Assembly (NCBI RefSeq): GCF_000179915.2
Contig: NC_014963.1
Span: forward strand, 5,022,001-5,086,000
Length of the DNA stretch: 64,000 nt
Source: Terriglobus saanensis SP1PR4
GTDB lineage: Bacteria > Acidobacteriota > Terriglobia > Terriglobales > Acidobacteriaceae
Reading direction: 5' to 3'
This document shows, one piece after another, positions 54,109-62,909 of this stretch; position 1 is the first letter of the stretch, and every line of letters begins with the position of its first letter. The notes beneath the pieces are model-generated. The model worked only from the letters and a program-made list of their open reading frames with translations, was not told the DNA's origin and ran no database searches. The position numbers and the translations under genes were made by a program.

Positions 54109-55256
54109 TACTTGCGCGCCCCCGCCTGTGTGTCCTGCGTGATGATGTGAAGGTCCACGTGCGGAGCCTCGGACATGAACTTCTGAATGGCGAGATAGTA
54201 AAGGTATTTCTTCAACCCATGCAGTGCCGACCGCCCAAAGATCGCCTGCGTAATGCGATGTTCGGTGACGTACGCCGCCGTAGCGGAGGCGACGCTCTTT
54301 CCGGTAAGGTGCACGATGTTCGCACCGAGGTTCATGGCAAATTGTAGATGCGCATCCAGGGTTTTTCGGCGCTCGGGTTCGTTGTCGCGCTCGTTGGTGA
54401 GATGCAGAACGTAGAGTTCGCCATTCAAGCCTTCGGCCAGGCGCGCACCGCGCGCAATTAGATCGCGTGCCTCGGGGTTCGCGCTGATGCACACCGCTAC
54501 GCGCTCGATCACGGACCACTGCGCGCCGAGCCGCTTGCGCTTTACGTAATCGTTCAGTGTGCGGTCGACGGCGCGGGTCACACGCTGCAGCGCCATCTCG
54601 CGGAGGGCGATCAGATTGCCTCGGCGAAAGAAGTTGGAGAGGGCGCGCTCCACGCGCTCCATCGGATAGATATCGCCGCGCCGCATGCGTGTGGCCAGGG
54701 CTTCGGGCGTGACGTCGTTGATGATGATCTCGTCGGCACGGTCGAGCACCCAGTCCGGCACGGTCTCGCGCACAGTGATGCCCGTGAGCGCCTGCACGCG
54801 CGGCGTGAGGCTCTCCACGTGCTGGATGTTCACGGTGCTGAGGACATCGATGTTATTTTCCAGCAAAAGCAGGACGTCTTCGTAGCGCTTGGCGAAACGG
54901 CTCCCCACCACGTTGGTATGGGCGAGCTCGTCTACCAGCACGACGTGCGGAGCGCGGGCCAGGATGGCATCCACATCCATCTCGTCGAAGAGAGTGCCTT
55001 TGTAGTCGATTTCGCGGCGGGGTACCTGCTCCAGTTTGACGGCCTGCTCCGCGGTGCCGCTGCGACCGTGGGTTTCCACGATGCCTACAACGACGTCTTC
55101 GCCGCGGCTACGGCGGCGATTGCCCTCGCTCAGCATGCTGAAGGTCTTGCCTACACCGGGCGCATAGCCGAGGAAGATTTTGAACCGGCCGCGCTTCTTT
55201 TCCGTCTCCGTGGCAAGCAACCAGTCTTCCGCGGATTTTCTCTTTTCGTCCGACAC
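54108..55256 (-). CDS. kdpD: KdpD N-terminal half only (sensor/Usp domains, no kinase)
   Basis: 382 residues. Residues about 24-230 are the KdpD sensor domain: KIFLGYAPGVGKTFSML (Walker A), VETHGRSGTAEQA, VVLVDELAHTN (Walker B), YEDVLLLLENNIDVLSTVNIQHVESL. Residues about 250-370 form a universal-stress-like domain (VAVCISANPEARDLIARGARLAEGLNGELYVLHL). No membrane segments, HisKA or ATPase follow: the gene stops where full KdpD would enter its membrane domain. GTG 55256. The missing half is the divergent gene at 55271. Confidence 0.9.
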   Translation of the reverse strand: MSDEKRKSAEDWLLATETEKKRGRFKIFLGYAPGVGKTFSMLSEGNRRRSRGEDVVVGIVETHGRSGTAEQAVKLEQVPRREIDYKGTLFDEMDVDAILARAPHVVLVDELAHTNVVGSRFAKRYEDVLLLLENNIDVLSTVNIQHVESLTPRVQALTGITVRETVPDWVLDRADEIIINDVTPEALATRMRRGDIYPMERVERALSNFFRRGNLIALREMALQRVTRAVDRTLNDYVKRKRLGAQWSVIERVAVCISANPEARDLIARGARLAEGLNGELYVLHLTNERDNEPERRKTLDAHLQFAMNLGANIVHLTGKSVASATAAYVTEHRITQAIFGRSALHGLKKYLYYLAIQKFMSEAPHVDLHIITQDTQAGARK

Positions 55257-55270
55257 CGTAAGATACTCCC

Positions 55271-56716
55271 ATGAACTCGCAGCGTGCCGTTGCGATCACT
55301 CGCTGGACGATCACATCTCTGGCTCTGGCCGGAATTGTACTCGTCTATAGCCGGTGGCTCCACGTCAATCCGACCACAGTTGCGCTCACCCTGGTGCTTT
55401 TGATCCTGGTGCTGGCCGCAAAATTTAGCCTGCGCTACGCCGTGGGCGCTTCGATTGTTGCCGCCGGATGCTTTAACTTTTTCTTTCTTCCGCCGGTCGA
55501 CACCTTCACCATCTCCGATCCGCAAAACTGGCTCGCCCTGCTGACCTTCCTGGCGACTGGCGTGATCGGAAGCCGCCTGTCGCAGCGCGCACGCGATGAA
55601 GCGGAAGACGCGCGGGCGCGCCAGCGGGAGATAGAAATTCTTTTCACGCTCAGCCGCGAGCTTCTGCAGGCAGAGAACGTCGCAGCGCTGGTGAATACGC
55701 TGCCTTCCGTGATTGCAGGGGTGTCTTCGGCGGAGTCTGTCGCCCTTTTTCTTCTGCAGGGGGACAGGCTCTATCAGTCGGGCCAGCGTGCGACTTCTAC
55801 CATCGACGCCGTGCATCTGCGCCAGATCGCCCTGACCCTCAACGGTCCGGAGACAGTGCCTGGAGACGAGATTCGCATTCCTCTGCGCAGCGGTGTTCGT
55901 CCGCGCGGCCTGTTGATGCTGCGTGGGGTCACGCTCTCCGAAGGCAGCTTCCAGGCGATGGGAGGCCTCGTCTCCATCGCGCTCGACCGCGTGGAAGCAC
56001 TGGAAAACGTTGCCAAGAGCGAGGCAGCCAAGGAGAGCGAACGGCTGCGCACGCTGTTGCTGGATTCCATCACGCACGAGTTGCGAACGCCGCTCACTTC
56101 GATCAAGGGCGCCGCAACGACGCTTCTCTCGAACGACAACATCAGCGAAGCCGACCGTCTTGAACTGCTGACGATTGTGGATGAGGAGAGCGACCGCCTG
56201 AACCGGCTTGTCTCGCAGGCGGTGGAGATGGCGCAGCTCGAGGCGAACGAGGTGCATATGACCTTCGCCCCCATGAGCATGGAGGAGGCCATCGGCCGCG
56301 CCCGTGAGGCGTGCGCCCATGTGGAGCAGATGCATCCCCTTCAGGTTTCGCTGCCGCCTCTGCCCCCGGTCATGGCGGACATCGAAGTCGTCATCAAAGT
56401 GCTCTGCAACCTGCTCGAAAACGCCGCCAAGTACTCAGCGGAGGGCTCGCCGATCTTTGTCTCTGCGGTGCATGAAGGGGATGAAGTCTTGACCAGCGTC
56501 GCAGATCGCGGCATCGGCATCCCCAGCGACGAGCAACCGCTGATCTTCGATCGCCTCTACCGCGCCCGCTCCCAGGGCGGAACTATTCCCGGAACGGGGA
56601 TGGGGCTGGCAATCAGCCGCGCCATCGTGGAAGCGCACGGTGGAAAGATCACCGTCACCAGCCAGCCGGGGCATGGCTCCGTCTTTACTTTTTCACTGCC
56701 TGTGGTGGAGATTTAG
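55271..56716 (+). CDS. KdpD C-terminal half: DUF4118-GAF histidine kinase
   Basis: 481 residues. Four membrane helices (about 10-100) of the KdpD/DUF4118 type, including AAGCFNFFFLPPVDTFTISDPQNWLALLTFLATGVI, a coiled linker, GAF-like region (about 125-240), HisKA with H269 in SITHELRTPLTSIKG, and an ATPase with NLLENAAKYS, DRGIGIP and GTGMGLAISRAIVEAHGG. Together with the kdpD-N product it reconstitutes a whole KdpD. It is transcribed away from the kdp operon; start codons are 14 bp apart, so promoters must overlap coding DNA. Probably phosphorylates KdpE. Confidence 0.88.
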   Translation: MNSQRAVAITRWTITSLALAGIVLVYSRWLHVNPTTVALTLVLLILVLAAKFSLRYAVGASIVAAGCFNFFFLPPVDTFTISDPQNWLALLTFLATGVIGSRLSQRARDEAEDARARQREIEILFTLSRELLQAENVAALVNTLPSVIAGVSSAESVALFLLQGDRLYQSGQRATSTIDAVHLRQIALTLNGPETVPGDEIRIPLRSGVRPRGLLMLRGVTLSEGSFQAMGGLVSIALDRVEALENVAKSEAAKESERLRTLLLDSITHELRTPLTSIKGAATTLLSNDNISEADRLELLTIVDEESDRLNRLVSQAVEMAQLEANEVHMTFAPMSMEEAIGRAREACAHVEQMHPLQVSLPPLPPVMADIEVVIKVLCNLLENAAKYSAEGSPIFVSAVHEGDEVLTSVADRGIGIPSDEQPLIFDRLYRARSQGGTIPGTGMGLAISRAIVEAHGGKITVTSQPGHGSVFTFSLPVVEI

Positions 56717-56970
56717 AGCGCAAGACGCTTCCTCTGTGTTTGCGTCGTCAGGGCGAAACTCTCGGAAGTCCACGAAGCCGGCAAAGGGCTATCTGGAGAG
56801 TGAGGACGTTTAGGATCATCGTCACTCTAGAAAGGATAAATGTGGGTTGTCGACCAGACAGCCAAGCAAGTATTTAGCCAACAGTAAGCCTTCCGGCTCA
56901 CGGAATGCTGACCGGAGGGAACATAAAGACCATTTGTTTCCATGGCGCTCGGGTGCGATAAGCTTGTGTA

Positions 56971-58227
56971 ATGCACGGGCCGCCTTTAGCTAGAAATTCT
57001 GGAAATATCGTCGATGCTTCGCAAAATCCGCTTCCAGATGGGGAAGCGTCAGCTCCGGGGAGTGTTCTCCTCGATGTCCTGCTGATTGTCACCCAAAAAA
57101 AGGGGAGATTTGTTGCGATTATTGCCGCTTTTACTCTCTTAGGAATTCTCTTTGCTTTTTTGGCGAAGCCAACCTATACGGCGACGGCCTTGATTATGCC
57201 GCCCCAAGCTCCTCAATCATCACTTTCATCCCTAATGGGGCAACTAGGCTCGCTGTCTGCGCTAGGGGGAGGCGCAGGTGGTCTTCTTAAAAATCCGGCA
57301 GATCTGTATATAGGCATACTTCAGAGCAACACCATAGCAGATCGGGCAATCGAGGCTTTCCATTTGCAAGCGCGGTGGCACACCGCGAGCATGTATGAGA
57401 CACGCAAGCGCCTAGATGGTCACATTCAATTTGAGGCAGCAAAGAACGGTTTAATCCAGATAACAGCCAAGGATGACAATCCCAAAAATGCGAGTGAGCT
57501 GGCAAATTTTTTCGTCGACGCCCTTTACCAAATTAACTCGACGTTAGCCATTTCGGAAGCTTCGCAGAGGCGTCTTTTCTTCGAGCAACAGCTAAACAGC
57601 GAGAAGAACACCTTGGAAGCGTCTGAAGAGGAATTAAAGGAAACTCAGCAAAAAACCGGACTCATTTCCGTGAGTGGACAGGCGGAAATGGCGGTCCGAA
57701 CGATTGCTCAAGCTCAAGCCCAAATCGCCAGCAAAGAGATTGAGTTGCAGCGGATACGTGCTTATGACGCGGAGGAGAACCCAGAGGTCATCCGCCTTAA
57801 AGAAGAGATTGCGGCACAGCGTCGCCAATTAACCGTGTTGGAGAATAACCAACAACGCATGGCCCCCGGCGACACGCAAATTGCGGCGAATCAGGTTCCT
57901 GTCGGAAGTCTTGAATACACACGAAAATTGCGAGAGGTGAAATACCACAATACTCTGTTTGAGGTACTTTCGCGCCAATACGAAGCGGCGCGCATCGATG
58001 AAGCCAAATCTGCACCAATAATCCAGGTAGTGGACAGAGCGCTTCCACCGGATCACAAATCGGGTCCACCTCGCCTGCTAATCATGATTGGTTTTACCGT
58101 ATGCGGACTTCTTATAGCTTGCGGCTGGGCTTTTGTAACTTCTTATATTGAACAAGCGCTACGAGCACCTGTGATGGCTTCGAAGTTGAACTGTCTAAAA
58201 GCTCAGCTCAACTGGAATAGAACCTAG
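56971..58227 (+). CDS. Polysaccharide chain-length/export protein (Wzz/GumC type)
   Basis: 418 residues. Wzz N-terminal domain with TM1 (about 45-65, RFVAIIAAFTLLGILFAFLA), a Gly/Ser-rich loop, then long coiled coil (about 200-300, RRLFFEQQLNSEKNTLEASEEEL). TM2 is near the C-terminus (about 370-390), preceded by VDRALPPDHKSGPPR, the conserved proline-rich tail. No tyrosine-kinase domain is attached. Regulates sugar polymer length and export. Codons and lower G+C differ from the kdp region. Confidence 0.8.
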   Translation: MHGPPLARNSGNIVDASQNPLPDGEASAPGSVLLDVLLIVTQKKGRFVAIIAAFTLLGILFAFLAKPTYTATALIMPPQAPQSSLSSLMGQLGSLSALGGGAGGLLKNPADLYIGILQSNTIADRAIEAFHLQARWHTASMYETRKRLDGHIQFEAAKNGLIQITAKDDNPKNASELANFFVDALYQINSTLAISEASQRRLFFEQQLNSEKNTLEASEEELKETQQKTGLISVSGQAEMAVRTIAQAQAQIASKEIELQRIRAYDAEENPEVIRLKEEIAAQRRQLTVLENNQQRMAPGDTQIAANQVPVGSLEYTRKLREVKYHNTLFEVLSRQYEAARIDEAKSAPIIQVVDRALPPDHKSGPPRLLIMIGFTVCGLLIACGWAFVTSYIEQALRAPVMASKLNCLKAQLNWNRT

Positions 58228-58257
58228 ATTCGACAGTTGCATAAAGAGGAAATACGC

Positions 58258-59460
58258 GTGCAGCATGCGGAAAAATTATGGCGTGTTCGCAACCCGAGGG
58301 ATATCCCTTTCTATTGCAGTCCTCTTCATATGTTCTTCGTCGAATGGGCACTCATGCTCGCGACTTTACTGCTTAGAATTTCCTACGCCTCTTTTCCTTA
58401 CCCTTCTGCTGGCTTCGTTCTTTTTGCTTTAGCCACGGTCTCATTCCTGGCAGGTTTCTGGACGCTTTTCTTCGCATATAAGGCGAGGGGTTATAGTCCA
58501 AAGGGTAATCACGTATATCGCGTCAATGTGGTGCGATTGCGGCGATTCCATTTTGCAGCTCTAACTTTGATTTTATTTGTCATGTTGATGAACCTGAAGC
58601 TGTATGGATTGCCACCCATCTTCGGATTTATAGGCGTTGATACACTGGACTATCAGGAATACGGTTCACTGCGTCAACCCTTATTTACCGCAATCTTGGT
58701 TCTTTTCGTTTCGGCACCGCTAGAGACTTCTGCCTGGAGGCGTTGGGCTTTATACCTCTTCAGCCCGGCATGCTTTATGATTTACTCTTCACGAGGTTAC
58801 TTGCTTGTCATGTTGTTTCAGGCTCTTGCAGTTTTTTCACTCCGTACGCAACTGAACAAGAAGAAAATCTATGCCATTGCCGCAGTCACATTTGCCGTTG
58901 CGCTTCTAGCTTCAAACTTCATTGGCAATGCTCGCAATAGTCTAGGAGTGGATGCTCTCTTAGGATATTTGCAGATCAAGCCGGCCTATTATGATTGGCC
59001 AGCCGCTTACTTGTGGCTGATCTCCTATATATCATCACCGATTTCCAACATGTGCTGGATCGTACATGTGTATCCTTACCAGCATCCTTCATGGAGTTTT
59101 CTTTATTCTGCCTTACCAGGCTTTTGGGCTCCGCAGCCAATTGAGCAAGCGGGCATGCTTGGTAGCGAAAAAATCATAGACGGAGTACATACTTATATGT
59201 CGAAATACTTCATTGACTTCTGGTATTTCGGCATAGTGGGAATCAATTACGTATGGGGTCTAATCTCTGCGTTTCTTAATGCAGGTGACAGGATTACCAG
59301 AAATTTCTTAGCCTCAAGCGTAATCCTCGGATGCATGGCTTTTATGTTCTTTTCGGACTTCCTTACGATCCTTATTATTATGCTGGAATTCGGTCTGCTG
59401 GTCTTGATGCAGCGTTATGTAACGTTACCGGTCACAGATAATCAGGGTTCGCAAGGTTAG
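58258..59460 (+). CDS. Membrane oligosaccharide polymerase-like protein (Wzy/EpsG-like)
   Basis: 400 residues, about ten membrane helices with a long periplasmic loop around 280-330 (YQHPSWSFLYSALPGFWAPQ, IIDGVHTYMSKYFIDF). The layout fits Wzy-type polymerases or OligoRepeat polymerases that join sugar repeat units outside the inner membrane. Start GTG 58258 has AGAGGAAA upstream; TTG 58237 is in frame but lacks this. It follows the Wzz-like gene by 30 bp and is likely co-transcribed. No pairwise motif proves the function. Confidence 0.6.
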   Translation: MQHAEKLWRVRNPRDIPFYCSPLHMFFVEWALMLATLLLRISYASFPYPSAGFVLFALATVSFLAGFWTLFFAYKARGYSPKGNHVYRVNVVRLRRFHFAALTLILFVMLMNLKLYGLPPIFGFIGVDTLDYQEYGSLRQPLFTAILVLFVSAPLETSAWRRWALYLFSPACFMIYSSRGYLLVMLFQALAVFSLRTQLNKKKIYAIAAVTFAVALLASNFIGNARNSLGVDALLGYLQIKPAYYDWPAAYLWLISYISSPISNMCWIVHVYPYQHPSWSFLYSALPGFWAPQPIEQAGMLGSEKIIDGVHTYMSKYFIDFWYFGIVGINYVWGLISAFLNAGDRITRNFLASSVILGCMAFMFFSDFLTILIIMLEFGLLVLMQRYVTLPVTDNQGSQG

Positions 59461-59754
59461 AAATGCAATTAGAGCGCGTTTCATAAAACCGTCCCAGCGT
59501 GATCGGAGACATGCCAGCTAAACAAAGGGCTCGTAAGTGAGAATAAGGTGCTCGTGGCGATGGCAAGCCTTCGGAATCGGCCCGAGCCAGGCGTTGGTAA
59601 GTTTGATGATCCTGCCTGCCCCCAGAATCTCTGCCAGTTGGATTTGGAGTTCTCTCGTACTCTGACCGAGGAGCTTAGGGTGAAGAAGAGCCGGTTGAGA
59701 ATGGGCGCTTCAAGGCGAGTATGGACTCGCATCCAAGCCCCTCGCACTTGTGAA
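59461..59754. other. Convergent spacer, possible decayed coding DNA
   Basis: Just under 300 bases between two convergent polysaccharide genes. Two overlapping opposed frames (59481-59747 minus, 59548-59775 plus) are open, without family resemblance. It lacks the hairpin repeats of the 19-43 kb region. Confidence 0.35.
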
Positions 59755-60507
59755 TCACGAAAAATTCAGTTTTGACTTCATTCCCCGCCACTTTCCAAGA
59801 AGACGAGCAAGAAGCGTAGCCCCAAGGCCATGGTTTTTTCGAATGACGGAAAAGAATTCATCCATCGCCGCCTGATTTTTCTGGCTGGAGACGCCGTCCG
59901 TCGCATGAAAAGCAACCGCCGTCGCTCCGATCACCGCTCTTGCTCCTGAGAGCGCCAAGCGCTGATTGGCATCGAAGTCGGCGAAGATTTTTAGGCGAGG
60001 GTCGTAAGAAGGGAATTGCATTCTTCGATAGAAGGTCCCCTGATGGTGCAACGTATTTTGGAAGCGCAGCGCCATTCCATAGGAGGGACGAAAAGTTCGC
60101 CTGGCTCCGAGAGCGACCGGAAACGAGAGAAGATCCACGCTCGTATCGCGGGCTTTTTCTAAATCTTTGCGCGGTATTTCCAGCAGCATGTCACCCACAT
60201 TCAGGTGCAGAAGAAAAGTACCAGTCGCTCGCGCCACTGCCTTGTTCATGGCGTCGTAAATTCCCGCGTCGGGTTCGCTGAGCCAATAATCGATCTTCTC
60301 TTGGTGAGAACGAAGATAATCTACGGTGCCATCGCTTGAGCCCCCATCAATCACGATTAGTTCGAGATCTTCCGCCTTTCGCGTGAAAATGCTCTCAAGC
60401 AGTTCGGGCAGATTCTGCCGCGCATTGAAGACAACGACAAGGATGGAGACCAAAGGCGTGCAGGGAGTTTCGTCTTCTTTCCGCTGCCTGCCGCCTTCAT
60501 ATCGCAT
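59755..60507 (-). CDS. Glycosyltransferase, family 2
   Basis: 250 residues. GT-A fold: VSILVVVFNARQNLPELLESIF, then ELIVIDGGSSDGTVDYL, WLSEPDAGIYDAMNKAVARATG and FLLHLNVGD (DXD-equivalent). Typical of WbbD/WcaE-like transferases that add one sugar from a nucleotide donor to a lipid-linked chain. The start is ATG 60507; an in-frame GTG at 60513 is equally open. Part of the minus-strand group of four polysaccharide genes. Confidence 0.85.
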   Translation of the reverse strand: MRYEGGRQRKEDETPCTPLVSILVVVFNARQNLPELLESIFTRKAEDLELIVIDGGSSDGTVDYLRSHQEKIDYWLSEPDAGIYDAMNKAVARATGTFLLHLNVGDMLLEIPRKDLEKARDTSVDLLSFPVALGARRTFRPSYGMALRFQNTLHHQGTFYRRMQFPSYDPRLKIFADFDANQRLALSGARAVIGATAVAFHATDGVSSQKNQAAMDEFFSVIRKNHGLGATLLARLLGKWRGMKSKLNFS

Positions 60508-60579
60508 GGACACAATTCAAGGTTATAACACCGCGAAGAATGGCGGTTGCCCCCAGCGCCTCTTACAGATCGAACATAT

Positions 60580-61560
60580 TCACTTTGCGCTCTCTTCTTC
60601 CAGCCGGAGCAGCTCTTCTTCGAACATCGCACGAACGACTTCTTTCATCGTGTGCTCCGCGCGCCAACCCAGAAGCGAATAGGCCTTCGCGGGATTCATT
60701 CGGCTGTGGAGAATCTCCGAGGGCCGGAGAAGACTGCTGTCTACCGTGACATGCTCCTGCCAGTCCTTGTCGATGAGTTCGTATGCGATCCGGATGAACT
60801 CTTTAAGTGTGGCGGAGACGCCGGTTGCGATGATGAAGTCTTCCGGAGTGTCCTGCTGCAGAATGCGCCAGATGGCATCAACATAATCCGGTGCCCATCC
60901 CCAATCGCGCTCGATATCCACGTTTCCCAGGGACAGTATCGCGCCATTTCCCCGCGCCATCTCTGCCACCGCGCGGATGATCTTCCGGGTGACGAATCGC
61001 TTGGGACGCAAAGGAGAATCATGATTGGAGAGCACACCGGTGCAGGCGAACATGCCATACGCCTCGCGGTAGTTGCTGAACATCCAGTGGGCGGCCGCCT
61101 TGGCTACGGCGTAGGGGCTGCGCGGATTGAAGGGCGAGTCCTCGTCTACGTGTTCAAGCCCGGTTTCCCCAAAACACTCGGTCGATCCTGCGTTGTAGAT
61201 CCGAATGGGAAGTGAGGTGAGGCGGACTGCTTCCAGAAGATTGAGACCTCCCAGAGCAATGCTTTCGAAGGTCTCATGTGGCTGTGCAAACGAAAGGCCA
61301 ACCGAGCTCTGCGCGGCCAGGTTATATAGTTCGTCTGGCTTGACGCGGCCAAACAGACTAATGATGCCTCCGATATCGCGGAGATTGAGTGAGACGAGAT
61401 GGACCTGATCCTTGATGCCAAGGAAGCGAAGATTGTCAAAAGAGACCATCTCCGCGTCTCGGGAAGTGCCCCAAACCTCGTACCCTTTCTCGAGGAGCAG
61501 TTTGGCAAGATAAGCGCCATCCTGCCCGGATATGCCACAGATCAGGGCGCGTCTTTTCAC
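60580..61560 (-). CDS. gmd: GDP-mannose 4,6-dehydratase
   Basis: 326 residues, extended SDR. GISGQDGAYLAKLLLEKGYEVWG (NADP site), YNLAAQSSVGLSFAQP, TECFGE, SPYAVAKAAAHW (YxxxK) and VDIERDWGWAPDYVDAIW are Gmd motifs. It converts GDP-mannose to GDP-4-keto-6-deoxymannose, precursor of GDP-fucose, rhamnose or perosamine. No fucose synthase or partner follows in this window; it may lie beyond 64 kb. Ten bases separate its start from the next gene's stop. Confidence 0.9.
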   Translation of the reverse strand: MKRRALICGISGQDGAYLAKLLLEKGYEVWGTSRDAEMVSFDNLRFLGIKDQVHLVSLNLRDIGGIISLFGRVKPDELYNLAAQSSVGLSFAQPHETFESIALGGLNLLEAVRLTSLPIRIYNAGSTECFGETGLEHVDEDSPFNPRSPYAVAKAAAHWMFSNYREAYGMFACTGVLSNHDSPLRPKRFVTRKIIRAVAEMARGNGAILSLGNVDIERDWGWAPDYVDAIWRILQQDTPEDFIIATGVSATLKEFIRIAYELIDKDWQEHVTVDSSLLRPSEILHSRMNPAKAYSLLGWRAEHTMKEVVRAMFEEELLRLEEESAK

Positions 61561-61570
61561 TCTAGGGATC

Positions 61571-62776
61571 CTATCCTTGGGCCGTATTTCTGTACATCAC
61601 CATAAACTGCTGAGCGGCCGCATCCGCCGAATACCGCTCAAGAACACTATAGCCGGAAGCAATCATCTCCGCCCGCAGTGAGGAGGAACTGATGAGACGC
61701 TGTACAGCCTCCATCAGCTCCGCTGGAGAGTCCGGATCGAACAAAAGTGCAGCTCCTCCGGTAACCTCTGGCAGCACTGTGGCGGAGGAACAGATGACCG
61801 GCAGGCCAACGCGGAACGCTTCGAGCACGGGTAGCCCGAGTCCTTCGAACCTGGTCGGAAAAAGCATGGCAGTGGCTCCGCGAAGAATTGTCTGGATCTG
61901 ATGATCCGAGACAAAGCCCAAGAAGTGAACATACTGTTCTACGTTCAAACTTCTGGCCAGTCTTTTTAACTCCTCATCAAAGGCCATCGGCTTTCCAGTA
62001 AACACTATATCGATGGCCTTCCCCGTCTGTTCCTGCATCAGGCATAAGCCACGGAGGATCACTTCGTGGTTCTTATGGGGCCAGGCAACCGCAGGGTAGA
62101 CCAGGTAATTCTGAGGGAGAGCCAGTTCGCGCCGGTTCTGATCCATCTCTGCCTCGGAAGGGGGATGGTAAGCCTCAAAGGCTGTACCCCAGCGGATGAT
62201 CTTGATCTTGTCTGGACGTAGACCATACTGTTCAATCAAATCCTGTTTGCCCCACTTTGTCTGGATGCAGACGAAACGTGCCTGATTGCAAAAGGCGGGG
62301 TAGGAAGACTCGCGTAGGATCAGGTCTTCCTTTTTGAAAAACCCCGGTAGATGCCGGTGCTGGAGATCCCAGGGCTGGTAAATGCTGGGTATCTTGGTTA
62401 GATAAGCGATTTGGCTTGGAAAGTGGACGACATCGCACCCGAGACGCTCGATAAGTCCGTCAGACTTTGCAACGAGTGCGTTACCCTGACGACTGGTCAG
62501 CCAGAGTTTTCGGAGTAAGGGGATGTTTGCCAACCATGCTCGTACAGCGCTACGCAGGCTGGGCGAGGGAGCAGGAATGCCGACGATCGAAGAAGCTCCG
62601 CTCACATGAGGCTTCAGCCAGTCGACGATGTGCTCTGGAACGATAAAGAGATATTCCTGTTCGTCCTGTTGGAGCCGACTTAGCCCATGAGCCAGAGCTA
62701 GTACAGCCGTTCCAACGCCCTGCCGTGGATCGTCTACTCTGAAATCAATTGCTACTTTTAGTTTCTTGGCGGCCAC
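61571..62776 (-). CDS. Glycosyltransferase, family 4
   Basis: 401 residues, GT-B fold. N-domain with VAIDFRVDDPRQGVGTAVLALAHGLSRL, and the C-domain NDP-sugar-binding region: YLVYPAVAWPHKNHEVILRGL, VHFLGFVSDHQIQTILRGATAMLFPTRFEGLGLPVLEAFRVGLPVI. The EGLGLPVLEA motif fits the conserved EX7E site. Retaining enzyme probably adding mannose or a deoxysugar to the repeat unit. Confidence 0.88.
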   Translation of the reverse strand: MAAKKLKVAIDFRVDDPRQGVGTAVLALAHGLSRLQQDEQEYLFIVPEHIVDWLKPHVSGASSIVGIPAPSPSLRSAVRAWLANIPLLRKLWLTSRQGNALVAKSDGLIERLGCDVVHFPSQIAYLTKIPSIYQPWDLQHRHLPGFFKKEDLILRESSYPAFCNQARFVCIQTKWGKQDLIEQYGLRPDKIKIIRWGTAFEAYHPPSEAEMDQNRRELALPQNYLVYPAVAWPHKNHEVILRGLCLMQEQTGKAIDIVFTGKPMAFDEELKRLARSLNVEQYVHFLGFVSDHQIQTILRGATAMLFPTRFEGLGLPVLEAFRVGLPVICSSATVLPEVTGGAALLFDPDSPAELMEAVQRLISSSSLRAEMIASGYSVLERYSADAAAQQFMVMYRNTAQG

Positions 62777-62909
62777 TGATAGTGCTCCTCTTTGATCTGA
62801 ACGAAGAGCGTAAGGTTTGCTGATGTATCTGCTCGCTCATCAATTTCGATAGTTACAGGACTTCCATAAGGAAGCTTCCAACCGGTCTTTTACTCCTGTG
62901 AAAAGTTAC

